From Opitutus sp. GAS368 (GTDB lineage: Bacteria > Verrucomicrobiota > Verrucomicrobiia > Opitutales > Opitutaceae), in contig CAMDRP010000010.1 of NCBI GenBank assembly GCA_945906965.1, positions 1 through 51,258 of the forward strand: a DNA stretch of 51,258 nucleotides, in the 5' to 3' direction. The translations under genes were made by a program, and so were the position numbers. This document shows, piece by piece, positions 37,624 to 45,984 of this stretch. The notes beneath the pieces were generated by a model. That model made no database searches. It had not been told where the DNA came from and worked only from the letters and a program-made list of their open reading frames with translations. Position 1 is the first letter of the stretch. Every line of letters starts with the position of its first letter.

Positions 37624-39297
37624 TTACCGCGCAGCGATAATCTCCGCAGGTGCGATCGCTTGGCCGGCCGGCGAGAGAGTGGTGGTAAGCGGGGTGGTGG
37701 ACAGGGCTTTTAGGGCGGCGACGACGATGGCGGCGTTCAGTTCCGCTCCGGCGCGGCTCGTGTGGGTGTTGGCATCGGCAAAAAGTTTTTCGACGGCTTC
37801 GGCGCCCAGCGTCTCGTAGCGGCGGGCGATGAGCTCGTTAAGCGGAACGAAAGCGGCGTCCGTGGTGCGTGCGACTTCGGCGGCCCAAGCGGCGTAGGGC
37901 GCGCGGGCGATGTGGCCCTCGCGCCAAGATTTGCGCGGCACGAGCGAGCACACGATGGGCGTGACGCCGCGCTCGCGGGCGTCGGCGATGAAGCGCCGCA
38001 AGTACCAACCGTAGCTGTGCACGACCTCGTGTTTTTTGGTCATGACGTTGTCGATCTCGACGCTCTCGTTGCCGGTGCCGCGGATGGTGCCGCGGGCGCG
38101 GAGGGGCCCGGGCGGTTCGTTATTGAGGGCGCCGTCGTCGTTGTGGCCGAACTGTATGAGGACAAAATCGCCGGGTTTCATGAGCGGCAGCACCTGCGCC
38201 CAGTGATCGAGCGTCAGGTAGGTGCGACTCGAAAGACCGCCGACGGCGCGGTTAACGACGTTAATTCTAGTCGGATCGAAAAGCGCAACGAGCGGCTCCC
38301 CCCAGCCCCATTGACCGTTGTTGCCGTCGCCCTGACCGTTGCGGACGGTAGAGTCGCCGATGAGAAAGAGCGTGGGTAATTTCGGGTCAGCGGGCACAGG
38401 CAACGGGCGGCGCGCGCGCGTGGCGTTGAAGGTGGCGGCGGCGGGCGCGGGGGCGACGGTCTGACCTTGTGCGGAGAACGTGCGGGCGAACGGCGCGCCG
38501 TTGAGATTTTTGAGGGCGGCGACGACCAGGCGGGCGTTGAGATCGGCGCCCTCGGGGCTCGTGTGCGTGTGGTCTTTTGGGAAAAACGGTTTCACGGCCG
38601 CGTCGCCGCGGCGTTCATATTCGTCGGCGATCAGTGTAGTGAGATCGATGAAGGCGACGTTTTCGGTTTTCCCTAGTTCGGCGGTGAAGGCGCTCCACGG
38701 GCCGTTGGTGCGCTCGACTTTACCCTCGCGCCATGCGTTACGGACGGTGAGCGAAAGGATGATGGGCGTGGCTTTTTTAGCGCGAACCTCGGCGATCATT
38801 TTACGCACATACCAACCGAAGGAGTGAACGAGCTCGGATTTTTTGGTGAGGAGATTATCGATCTGCTCGGTCTCTTCGCCGAGGGAGCGGATCGAGCCGC
38901 GGGCGCGGGAGGCGTCGTTGATGGCGCCGGCGTCGTTGTGGCCAAACTGGATGAGTACGGTGTCGCCAGCTTTGACTTGGGCGAGCAGCTGATCCCACAG
39001 GCCCTCGGTGATAAACGTGCGGCTGCTGCGGCCACCGCGGGCGGCGTTGACGACGTTGATTTTGGCAGAGTCGAAATACGCGGCGAACGGCACGCCCCAG
39101 CCGGTGGCGGTGGGTGGGCCTTTGGCGGCGGTGGAGTCGCCCGCGATGAAGAGCGAGGGCAGGGCGGGGTTGAGGGTCTTGGGCATGACAGGCTCGGCTG
39201 GCGCGAGGGGCGGAGGGAGCGTGGTGTCGCTTGAAGTGGGCGCGGTGGCGGGCGCGGCGAGGAGGGCAAGGGTGAAGAAAGCAGTGAGCGAAAACAT
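37624..39297 (-). CDS. Secreted tandem SGNH (CE12) rhamnogalacturonan acetylesterase
   Basis: A 557-residue protein with a signal peptide (LTAFFTLALLAAPATA) and two homologous SGNH domains. Domain 1: Ser55 (AGDSTAAKG), GGRSSRT at 88-94, GHND with Asn121, and D242-H-T-H245. Domain 2: Ser316 (IGDSTVRNG), GGLSSRT, GHND with Asn386, but the DxxH motif reads ADANTHTS, with Ala509 where Asp is expected and His512 kept. CE12 enzymes remove acetyl groups from rhamnogalacturonan I. The gene precedes, on the map, a rhamnose/AI-2-type ABC importer on the same strand, which suits a pectin-use role. Confidence 0.88.
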   Translation of the reverse strand: MFSLTAFFTLALLAAPATAPTSSDTTLPPPLAPAEPVMPKTLNPALPSLFIAGDSTAAKGPPTATGWGVPFAAYFDSAKINVVNAARGGRSSRTFITEGLWDQLLAQVKAGDTVLIQFGHNDAGAINDASRARGSIRSLGEETEQIDNLLTKKSELVHSFGWYVRKMIAEVRAKKATPIILSLTVRNAWREGKVERTNGPWSAFTAELGKTENVAFIDLTTLIADEYERRGDAAVKPFFPKDHTHTSPEGADLNARLVVAALKNLNGAPFARTFSAQGQTVAPAPAAATFNATRARRPLPVPADPKLPTLFLIGDSTVRNGQGDGNNGQWGWGEPLVALFDPTRINVVNRAVGGLSSRTYLTLDHWAQVLPLMKPGDFVLIQFGHNDDGALNNEPPGPLRARGTIRGTGNESVEIDNVMTKKHEVVHSYGWYLRRFIADARERGVTPIVCSLVPRKSWREGHIARAPYAAWAAEVARTTDAAFVPLNELIARRYETLGAEAVEKLFADANTHTSRAGAELNAAIVVAALKALSTTPLTTTLSPAGQAIAPAEIIAAR

Positions 39298-39480
39298 CGT
39301 GGGGAGACCGCGAAGGTGGGTCGACGAGGGCGTGAGGCCAAGCCTCAGGTAGGTTGGCTAACTGCGGACCGTCCGATGAATGGCGTGAGCAAGTTTGCAA
39401 CGAAACAACGCTCCCTGCGTCCTACGCGCAGTCGCCCGAACCTCGTTGGGTTTAAATCGCCACCCCCTAGAAATTTATTT

Positions 39481-39648
39481 TTAGGGCGCGGCAGGTTTGC
39501 CGGTTTCATCCACGCTGGTGGGTGTGCCGATCTCGACTTTGCCTTTTTTGGCGAGCGGCTCGTTGACCAATTCGGGGCGCTTCGTCTCCCGGCCTAGATG
39601 CGGCGCGCCGAAGCCTAAGAAACTGGCGTAGGTAGACGAGATCTAGCC
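39481..39648 (-). pseudogene. Probable C-terminal gene remnant between CE12 and the ABC importer
   Basis: A stop-bounded frame with no start codon in a good position. It reads YASFLGFGAPHLGRETKRPE and continues LVNEPLAKKGKVEIGTPTS to a TAA at 39481-39483. The second half has normal-looking codon use for this genome. I cannot name the parent family. The 466-base gap 39298-39764 otherwise shows nothing I can interpret; it would contain the CE12 promoter. Confidence 0.3.
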
Positions 39649-39764
39649 AAGCAAAAGGGCAAGCGCGCGCGAGACTTAGGCGACGCGTAAGGATTGAGCG
39701 GGGGGCATAGCGGCTTAGACGCTCAGCCACCCGCGAAGTTTCTGCCGCGAGCGGCGGTGCGCGA

Positions 39765-40751
39765 TCAGAAGTCGAACTGGTCGATGTTGCCCTGATTGAA
39801 AATGAAGGGCTTCCCAAGGAGGATGTTATCGCCTTCGATGGCGAATGAGCCGAGGGAGCCAGCCTTGAAGGATTTGGCGCCTTTTTTTAGTTCGTCTTTG
39901 GCGAGGGCGACGCCGGCGTAGATCGCGAGGTAGCCGAGGTCGCCGGTGTTCCAGAGGATGACGCTATCGGTTACGCCGGCGTGGACGTAGCGTTTATTTT
40001 CATTAGGGAGGCCGAGCCCCATAACTTTCACTTTGCCGGTGAGGCCGGCTTGTTTAACGGCTTCGGCAGCGCCGGGGACGCCGGGCGAGCAGATGGCCAT
40101 GATCAGTTTGAGCTTGGGGTTGGCGCTGAGGAGCGCAGTCGCTTCGGATTGGGCTTTATCCTTGAGGTCGTCGCAGGGGCGGACGGCGACGAGTTTCATC
40201 TTGGGGAATTTTTCTTTTAGACGGGCTTCGACGTATTTTTGCCACTCGCGCTGGTTGGCGGCGGTGAGCGAGCCAACGATCATGGCGAACTCGCCTTCTC
40301 CGCCAACGAGGCGCGCGGCTTCATCCATCAGAGTTTGGCCGATGCCTTGGGGGGTGGCTTGGTTGACGAAAAACGAACGGGAGTCGGCCATGGCATCAGC
40401 GTCGTAGGTGAGGACTTTGATGCCCTGCTTCTGGGCTTTGCGGAGGGCGGTGGAGATACCCTCTTTGTTTTCCGCGGCGACGGCGATGACGTCCACGCCG
40501 AGCGTGATCCAGTTCTCGACGATCTCGTTTTGTTTGGCGGCGTTAGAATCGGTGGGGCCGTCGAAGAGGAGCTGGATGCCGAGTTCTTTAGCGGCTTTAT
40601 CGGCGCCGGCTTTGCAGGAGATGAAGTAGGCGTTGCCCTTGGATTTGGGGAGCATCGCGACGATGAGTTTGGAATCGGCAGCGGAGGCGGTGACGAGCGA
40701 GGCGAGCAAGACGGCGCCAGCGACGCAGAAACGCAGGAGGTAATTTTTCAT
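39765..40751 (-). CDS. Sugar/AI-2 ABC importer substrate-binding protein (RhaS/LsrB family)
   Basis: A 328-residue type I periplasmic binding protein with a signal peptide (VAGAVLLASLVTASA, cleavage near residue 25). It follows LsrB and RhaS in order: VAMLPKSKGNAYF, then LGVDVIAVAAENKEG, VLTYDADAMADSRSFFVNQAT and VKVMGLGLPNENKRYVHAGV. It binds a sugar outside the membrane and delivers it to the permeases upstream in the operon. Rhamnose is favoured by the neighbouring rhamnogalacturonan esterase; AI-2 is possible from family and gene order. It overlaps the permease stop by four bases. Confidence 0.88.
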   Translation of the reverse strand: MKNYLLRFCVAGAVLLASLVTASAADSKLIVAMLPKSKGNAYFISCKAGADKAAKELGIQLLFDGPTDSNAAKQNEIVENWITLGVDVIAVAAENKEGISTALRKAQKQGIKVLTYDADAMADSRSFFVNQATPQGIGQTLMDEAARLVGGEGEFAMIVGSLTAANQREWQKYVEARLKEKFPKMKLVAVRPCDDLKDKAQSEATALLSANPKLKLIMAICSPGVPGAAEAVKQAGLTGKVKVMGLGLPNENKRYVHAGVTDSVILWNTGDLGYLAIYAGVALAKDELKKGAKSFKAGSLGSFAIEGDNILLGKPFIFNQGNIDQFDF

Positions 40752-41836
40752 GGGGAAAGGGGAGGGGTGGACTGAGTGGCAGTGTGGCGGCGGGGGCGGA
40801 GGTTGGACAAGATTTTTGGCAGGACGCTCGCGGTGAGCGCCACCAACAGCAACGCGCCGGTGAGCAAGCCGGACATCTCCTCGGCGGCGTTGAGGCGCAT
40901 GACCACGGGCAGACAGGCGAGGCCGTTTTTAAGGACAGCGATCGCCGCAACACCGAGCAGCGTGCCTACAATGGTGCCCTTACCGCCGAAAATGCTCGTG
41001 CCGCCCAGAACCACGGCGGTGATGGCAAACAGTTCGTAGCCGGTGCCGGCATCGGCCTTGGCCTGACCGAGCCGCGCCGTGTAGATTATGGCGGCGATGG
41101 CGGCGATGAGACCCGCGAGCACGTAAACTAACGCCAATCTGCGCTCAACGGGTAGACCGGCGTAACGTGCTCCCTCGGGCGCGAGACCGATGGTGCGGAA
41201 AGCCCGGCCAAATGTCGTGCGATGGACCAGCAGTCCCATCGCCAGAGCAACCATGAGAAAAACCCACGCCTGTGTCGGTAGCCCGAGCCAACGCTCTTGG
41301 CCGATGAAGAGAAAAGTTTCTGGGAAATCTGTGTACGTGATCGACCCCCGCGTGATGGCTTCGGCGAGACCGCGGAACAGGGAGTATGTGCCCAGCGTCA
41401 CGATCAAGGGCGGCAATCGCAGCGCGGTGATGAGAATGGCGTTGAGCGCGCCGGCAAGGGCGCCGATTCCGAGCGTGAGCCCGATGGCGACGGGAATGGC
41501 CAGGCCGCCATCGTGCCAGAGTTTACCAAAAAGAATCGCACACAGCCCCAATAACGAGCCGACCGAAAGATCGATCCCCGCTGTGATAATGACCGGCGTA
41601 AGCGCGAGCGCGAGTAGGCCGATTTCGCAGGAATGACGTAGAATATCAAACTGCCGATCCCAAGTGCCAAAGCCGACGATGACGCCGCGCCGGTTGGTGC
41701 TCGTGCCCGCAAAATAAAAAAACAGCCACTCGGCGATCAGGACGTAAAGCAGTAGCATCTCATGGCGCGTGAAGAACGCACGCCAATCGCGACGAGACGG
41801 GTTTGAACTAGCGGGCGCGTGGGCGGCAGTGCTCAT
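40748..41836 (-). CDS. ABC sugar importer permease (RbsC/LsrD/RhaP type)
   Basis: A 362-residue membrane protein with about ten helices and the carbohydrate-permease signature GIDLSVGSLLGLCAILFG plus VVLGGTSIFGGKGTIVGTLLG. It is longer than the 300-330 residue norm owing to an N-terminal cytoplasmic extension rich in Ala/Pro/Ser/Arg and a C-terminal tail. It pairs with the permease at 41840; the two probably form the channel heterodimer. A three-base gap separates them. Confidence 0.9.
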   Translation of the reverse strand: MSTAAHAPASSNPSRRDWRAFFTRHEMLLLYVLIAEWLFFYFAGTSTNRRGVIVGFGTWDRQFDILRHSCEIGLLALALTPVIITAGIDLSVGSLLGLCAILFGKLWHDGGLAIPVAIGLTLGIGALAGALNAILITALRLPPLIVTLGTYSLFRGLAEAITRGSITYTDFPETFLFIGQERWLGLPTQAWVFLMVALAMGLLVHRTTFGRAFRTIGLAPEGARYAGLPVERRLALVYVLAGLIAAIAAIIYTARLGQAKADAGTGYELFAITAVVLGGTSIFGGKGTIVGTLLGVAAIAVLKNGLACLPVVMRLNAAEEMSGLLTGALLLVALTASVLPKILSNLRPRRHTATQSTPPLSP

Positions 41837-41839
41837 GGA

Positions 41840-42769
41840 TCAGTGATGAATCTTTCGACTGCGCAGGCCATCGGCGACGACGGCGAGCAGGATGATCGCG
41901 CCTTGGACAGCTTTTTCCCAATAGGCTTCGACGTGCAGGTGCGTGAGCGCGGGTGAGACACAGGCGAGTAATAACAACCCCGCGAAGGCGCCCCAGAGGT
42001 TGCCGCGTCCGCCCGAGATCGCGACGCCGCCGACGACAACCGCCGCGATCACTTTCAACTCAAGGCCGTTGCCCGTGAGAGGCTGGACTTGGGGGGATTG
42101 GGCTAGATTCATCATGGCGCCGAGGCCGGTGAGCGCGCCGATCAAAACAAACACGAGCAGTGTCACTAACTGCGGCCGGATGCCCGCCAGTCGGGCCGCT
42201 TCCGTATCCGTGCCCACTGCGTAGAGGTAGCGGCCCGCCGCGAGGTGCCGCATCGACCACGCCAGTGCCACGAGCAACCCCAGCGCGGCGCCGACGAGTA
42301 CAAGTTGGCCAGCGGTTTGAGTGAGGCCGAACCACTGCACGTGATCGGGTAAGTTTACGAATTCGCCCTGACGGATGAGGTTTAGGCCCTGACGCAAGGT
42401 CACCATCGTCGCGAGCGTGACCACGATCGAAGGCAAGCGCAGTACGGCGACCAGAAAACCGTTAAACGCGCCGAACAGCGCACCGAGCCCGACGCTCGCG
42501 GGCAAAACCAGCGCCAGCGGCCAACCGCGCGCCACCAACAGGCCTGCGCACACGCTGCACACAGAGAACATCGAGCCGACGGAAATATCGATCTGACGCG
42601 TAATGATGACACACGCCATGCCGCAGGCGACGACGAGCGTAGGCGCTTCGCGGGTAACCAACGACAGGAGCGGCTGCGGAGAAAAAAACGCCGGCGCAAA
42701 TAGTCCGAGCCCAAGCAAAACCGCGAGTAACGCACCGACGACGGAGAGTTCTCGAAAATAGCGTTTCAT
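41840..42769 (-). CDS. ABC sugar importer permease (RbsC/LsrC/RhaQ type)
   Basis: A 309-residue membrane protein with about ten helices and the permease signature QIDISVGSMFSVCSVCAG plus VVGGVAISGGRGNLWGAFAG. It is the partner of the permease encoded next. Its start overlaps the stop of the ATPase gene by four bases, so translation is coupled. Confidence 0.9.
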   Translation of the reverse strand: MKRYFRELSVVGALLAVLLGLGLFAPAFFSPQPLLSLVTREAPTLVVACGMACVIITRQIDISVGSMFSVCSVCAGLLVARGWPLALVLPASVGLGALFGAFNGFLVAVLRLPSIVVTLATMVTLRQGLNLIRQGEFVNLPDHVQWFGLTQTAGQLVLVGAALGLLVALAWSMRHLAAGRYLYAVGTDTEAARLAGIRPQLVTLLVFVLIGALTGLGAMMNLAQSPQVQPLTGNGLELKVIAAVVVGGVAISGGRGNLWGAFAGLLLLACVSPALTHLHVEAYWEKAVQGAIILLAVVADGLRSRKIHH

Positions 42770-44259
42770 GCTGCAGTGCCGAGGGCGGCGGCCATGACGG
42801 TATGCGGATCGGATCCGCCGGGCAGGATCGCGCGCAGTGTCCCGTGAGCCATCACGCCGATCCGGTCGCTCATGCCGATGACTTCGGGTAGATCACTCGA
42901 AATGAGGATCACTGCGAGGCCTTCCTCTGCGAGACGGCGGATGATTTTGTGGATTTCACTCTTGGCGCCGATGTCGACACCCTGCGTGGGTTCGTCGAGA
43001 ACGAGCAGTTTGGGTCGCGTCGCGAGCCAGCGGGAGAGGGCGACTTTTTGTTGGTTGCCTCCGGACAGACTGCTGCCGGGAGCGTCGGGACCGGCGCATT
43101 TCACGGCGAGGTCGCGGATGTAATCCAGTGCGAGTGCGCGCTCGGCGCCGAAGCGGAGCCATGTCGTTGGAAATAGCCGCCGATGGACGGCCATCGTGAT
43201 GTTCTGCGCGATGGGTAACTCTAAGACGATGCCGTGGCGTCGGCGGTCTTCGGGGACGTAGGCGATACCGTGAGCAACCGCGTCTTGGGGCGAACGCAAA
43301 TGTAGGGTTTCGCCTGTGAGCGTAATTTGCCCGGAGTCAGCGGGGGTAAGGCCAAATAGAATACGGGCGAGTTCGGTGCGACCTGCGCCGACGAGACCGC
43401 CCAGACCGAAGATTTCACCCGCGCGTACGTCGAAGGAAACGTCGTGTACGCCGCTTGCGGTGCACCCGAGGCCACGGAGCGAAAGTACCGTGGCGCCCGG
43501 TGCTGATTCCGCGGCGGGATAAATCTGCGCCACCTCGCGGCCGACCATGAGACGGATGAGGCCGGCTTCGTTGATGTCGCCGACGGCGTGGGTGCCGACG
43601 CTTTGGCCGTCGCGGAGCACGGTGACGCGGTCGGCGAGGGCGAAGATTTCTTCGAGGCGGTGCGAAATATAAATGATGCCGACGCCGTTTTTGCGGAGGT
43701 CGTGGACGACGGCGTAAAGAAGGTGCTGTTCTTTTTGGGTGAGCGAAGCCGTGGGCTCGTCCATGATGACGATGCGGGCGCCGGATCCGAGCGCGCAGGC
43801 GATTTCTACGAGTTGCTGCTCGGGCATTGAGAGCGCGCTGACCTCGGTGTCGGGTGAGATGGCGGCGCCGATGCGGGCGAGGAGGGAGGTAGCGCGGTTG
43901 CGGCGAGCGGTCCAATCGACGCGGGTGTGTGCGGTGGTGGAGTCGAGGCGGAGGGCCAAGTTTTCGGCGACGGTGAGATCGGGGAACAGCGCGGGTTGTT
44001 GGTAAATGCAGGCGATGCCGAGCGCGCGCGCGCTGGCGGGCGTGAGGTCGGCGACGGGTTGGCCGGCGAGTGTGATCGTGCCGCCGTCGGGGGCGTGGGC
44101 ACCCGTGACGATTTTGATGAGCGTACTTTTGCCGGCCCCATTTTCGCCGAGGAGCGCGTGGACCTCGCCGGGGTGGAGATCAAAATCGACTCCACGCAAG
44201 GCACGCACGCCGCCGTAATTTTTTACCAGTTGGCGAAGAGCGAGTAGCGGAGACGACAT
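42766..44259 (-). CDS. ABC sugar importer ATPase with two nucleotide-binding domains (RbsA/LsrA/RhaT type)
   Basis: A 497-residue double ATPase. NBD1 has Walker A GENGAGKSTLIK near residue 37 and the Walker B/D-loop IVIMDEPTASLT. Its signature reads LSMPEQQLVEIA rather than LSGGQ, common in this family. NBD2 has the degenerate P-loop GLVGAGRTELARILFG and an intact LSGGNQQKVALSRWLA signature with LLVLDEPTQGVD. It powers import through the two permeases that follow and is the first gene of a four-gene operon. Confidence 0.93.
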   Translation of the reverse strand: MSSPLLALRQLVKNYGGVRALRGVDFDLHPGEVHALLGENGAGKSTLIKIVTGAHAPDGGTITLAGQPVADLTPASARALGIACIYQQPALFPDLTVAENLALRLDSTTAHTRVDWTARRNRATSLLARIGAAISPDTEVSALSMPEQQLVEIACALGSGARIVIMDEPTASLTQKEQHLLYAVVHDLRKNGVGIIYISHRLEEIFALADRVTVLRDGQSVGTHAVGDINEAGLIRLMVGREVAQIYPAAESAPGATVLSLRGLGCTASGVHDVSFDVRAGEIFGLGGLVGAGRTELARILFGLTPADSGQITLTGETLHLRSPQDAVAHGIAYVPEDRRRHGIVLELPIAQNITMAVHRRLFPTTWLRFGAERALALDYIRDLAVKCAGPDAPGSSLSGGNQQKVALSRWLATRPKLLVLDEPTQGVDIGAKSEIHKIIRRLAEEGLAVILISSDLPEVIGMSDRIGVMAHGTLRAILPGGSDPHTVMAAALGTAA

Positions 44260-44305
44260 GCGGGGCGGGGTCTGAAGCAGGCGAGGTTGCTAAGTTCGCC
44301 GCAAT

Positions 44306-44803
44306 TTAGCCAGCTGAAGGACAGTCCGAACGGGAGTTTCCGGCGGCGCGTAGCGCAGCGAGATCGGGGTCGGTTTGAGCGGCGATTTTGAAGTGCGGCT
44401 CGAGGGCGATGGCTGCGTCGACGCGCCGGCGGGCTTCGGCGAGGTCTCCGCGTTGGCAGGCGTAGCAGCCGAGATTAAACTGGATCGTGGGCTCGTGCGG
44501 GTGGCGGAGTTCGGCGGCGCGGAGGATCGCTTCGGCTGCGTGCAGGGATTCGGCGCGGCGCGTGGCGTAGGCGAAGGTGATCCATGCGTCGGCGTTGGCG
44601 GGTTGGCGCCGGGTGAGTTCGCCGGCGGTGAGGCGGAGCTTAATCCAGCGAGATTGCGCGCGGAAAATTTCCATGCGCAAAGCGAGGGCTTCGTCGCTGT
44701 CGATCGAGTCGGGTGGAAGTTGGGCGAGTTCGGCGGCGGCTTCTTTGAGCAGACCGAGCTCGATGTAACCGCGGGCGTGGGAAAGCAGCCAACGCGGTTG
44801 CAT
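44306..44803 (-). CDS. Small TPR-repeat protein
   Basis: A 165-residue helical protein with tetratricopeptide-like repeats, clearest at HPHEPTIQFNLGCYACQRGD and LAEARRRVDAAIALEPHFKI. There is no signal peptide and no enzymatic domain. It is likely a protein-protein adaptor; the partner is unknown. It lies just downstream of the YchJ-like gene on the same strand (23-base gap) and 46 bases upstream of the ABC importer ATPase. Confidence 0.8.
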   Translation of the reverse strand: MQPRWLLSHARGYIELGLLKEAAAELAQLPPDSIDSDEALALRMEIFRAQSRWIKLRLTAGELTRRQPANADAWITFAYATRRAESLHAAEAILRAAELRHPHEPTIQFNLGCYACQRGDLAEARRRVDAAIALEPHFKIAAQTDPDLAALRAAGNSRSDCPSAG

Positions 44804-44826
44804 GGGACGAAAAACGGCGGCGCAGT

Positions 44827-45351
44827 TTAGGCGGCCTTGGAGATACAGCAGTGTTTGTATTTACGGCCGCTGCCGCAGGAGCAGGGGTCATTGCGGCCGG
44901 GTTTGACGGCGGCTTTGGCGGGCGCGGGGCCGGTGCGTACGGGGCGGGTGTAAATCCAACCGGTCACGGGGTGCCGACGGAATTCAGCTTTTTCCTGGAG
45001 GACGTACTCGTTGTTGGCGTCGACGTAGTAAGCGGAGAACTCGACGTAAGAGAGGTCAGGTTGGGCGTTGGGCTCGTGGGCGTGGATTTCGAGGCGAGTC
45101 CAGCCGATGGCGGGTTCATCGGGCAACTCGACGTAGGCCTCGCTGGCGGTGCCGGCGTAGGAGCGGTGGAGATGCGCGTAGTCTCGCGCAACGTGCGCGG
45201 TGAAACGAGAGCGCATCAGCTCTTCCGCGGTGGCGGCGGGGCGCGCGGCTTTGAGGATCGGTTCGCAGCAAAGATCGTAGGATTTGCCGCTGCCACAGGA
45301 GCAGGCTTGTCCACGTTGCGGGGCCAGCAGGGCGGCAGGAAGTTTCGACAT
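44827..45351 (-). CDS. YchJ-family protein with two SEC-C zinc motifs
   Basis: A 174-residue protein with an N-terminal SEC-C motif (CSCGSGKSYDLCC), a YchJ-type central domain (AEELMRSRFTAHVARDYAHL then WTRLEIHAHE), and a second SEC-C motif at the C-terminus (DPCSCGSGRKYKHCC). SEC-C binds zinc and, at the end of SecA, contacts SecB and ribosomes; the role of YchJ is not established. I chose the ATG at 45351 (MSKLPAALLAP) because the open extension upstream, to 45480, is proline/arginine-rich. Confidence 0.88.
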   Translation of the reverse strand: MSKLPAALLAPQRGQACSCGSGKSYDLCCEPILKAARPAATAEELMRSRFTAHVARDYAHLHRSYAGTASEAYVELPDEPAIGWTRLEIHAHEPNAQPDLSYVEFSAYYVDANNEYVLQEKAEFRRHPVTGWIYTRPVRTGPAPAKAAVKPGRNDPCSCGSGRKYKHCCISKAA

Positions 45352-45407
45352 GGAGTCAGTCGTACTCGCGCCGCTATGGCCGATGCGAGCCTGAAGCGCC
45401 GAGGCGC

Positions 45408-45608
45408 TTAGGCGGCGCGGTTGCGGTGGGGGTGGGCGTGGGCGGCAAGCGGGGCGAGTTCCGGCGTGAAATGAGGGCATAGACTCATGAGCAGGAAGTC
45501 ATGGGGCGGAGCGGCGAGGGGCGGCGTGGGCGCGGTTTTGGGCGTGGCGGTGAAGCCGAGGATAGGGCTGCGCAAAGTGCGCGGCGTGGTGGTCGGTTGA
45601 GTTTGCAT
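45408..45608 (-). CDS. Doubtful small proline-rich open frame
   Basis: A 66-codon frame from an ATG at 45608 (MQTQPTTTPRTLRSPILGF onward), rich in Pro, Ala, Thr and His, ending 56 bases before the YchJ-like gene on the same strand. No domain is recognisable and the composition is close to what random GC-rich DNA gives. It lies 66 bases beyond the hairpin at 45674-45701, so it could be the first frame transcribed when that terminator is read through. Confidence 0.28.
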   Translation of the reverse strand: MQTQPTTTPRTLRSPILGFTATPKTAPTPPLAAPPHDFLLMSLCPHFTPELAPLAAHAHPHRNRAA

Positions 45609-45673
45609 CGGGATGGCGTTTTTTTGGTTTTTTTGAAAACCCGCCCGAGGCCGCACCGTGGGGGCCAATAAAA

Positions 45674-45701
45674 AGCCCCTCCGGTTTGGCACCGGAGGGG
45701 C
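45674..45701 (-). terminator. Strong hairpin terminator or attenuator after the valine-rich small frame
   Basis: Arms GCCCCTCCGGT and ACCGGAGGGGC (11 bases each, perfect; 45701-45691 with 45684-45674 on the minus strand) around a six-base loop, followed on the minus strand by TTTTTATT. The U tract is present only in the minus direction. Its 5' arm can pair alternatively with a GGGGGGC stretch at 45729-45723. Confidence 0.85.
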
Positions 45702-45718
45702 GAAAGTCGTTAGACGAA

Positions 45719-45826
45719 TCAGGCCCCCCGCGGCGCGCGGCGAATGGATACGGATACGACGGAAGCTACGACCACGGAAACGTGGGCGAGCGGGGAGGTG
45801 TTAATCGTCGTGCCGGAGAGGCTCAT
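45719..45826 (-). CDS. Leader-peptide-like 35-residue valine-rich small frame
   Basis: ATG at 45826 to TGA at 45719-45721, 35 codons. Codons 16-28 contain seven valines and one isoleucine among serine and alanine (VSVVVASVVSVSI), followed by a basic tail (RRAPRGA). The terminator hairpin starts 17 bases after the stop. A regulatory codon run followed by mutually exclusive hairpins is the layout of a branched-chain amino acid attenuator (ivbL-like). No ilv or leu gene lies downstream; the next confident gene is the YchJ-like protein. There is no Shine-Dalgarno sequence before the ATG. It could also be a chance frame. Confidence 0.42.
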   Translation of the reverse strand: MSLSGTTINTSPLAHVSVVVASVVSVSIRRAPRGA

Positions 45827-45943
45827 GAAGAAGTTGAAACCAAGGTCGAAGCGTGGGGCCGTGTCAAGACCGGGACTGGTGCGGGAGCTTTCGCGCGCGC
45901 TAGGCCGACGGGATCGCGCCTAAATTTGTCACGGGTGCGCCGC

Positions 45944-45972
45944 TTGACAGCGAGGGAAGCGGACCACTATTC
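45944..45972 (+). promoter_or_regulatory. Putative sigma-70-like promoter for the HNH nuclease gene
   Basis: A consensus TTGACA at 45944-45949, followed after 16-18 bases by a weak -10 (ACTATT, 45966-45971, or TATTCC, 45968-45973). It lies 13-20 bases before the HNH gene start at 45985, implying a very short leader. Confidence 0.4.
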
Positions 45973-45984
45973 CACTCATCCCGT

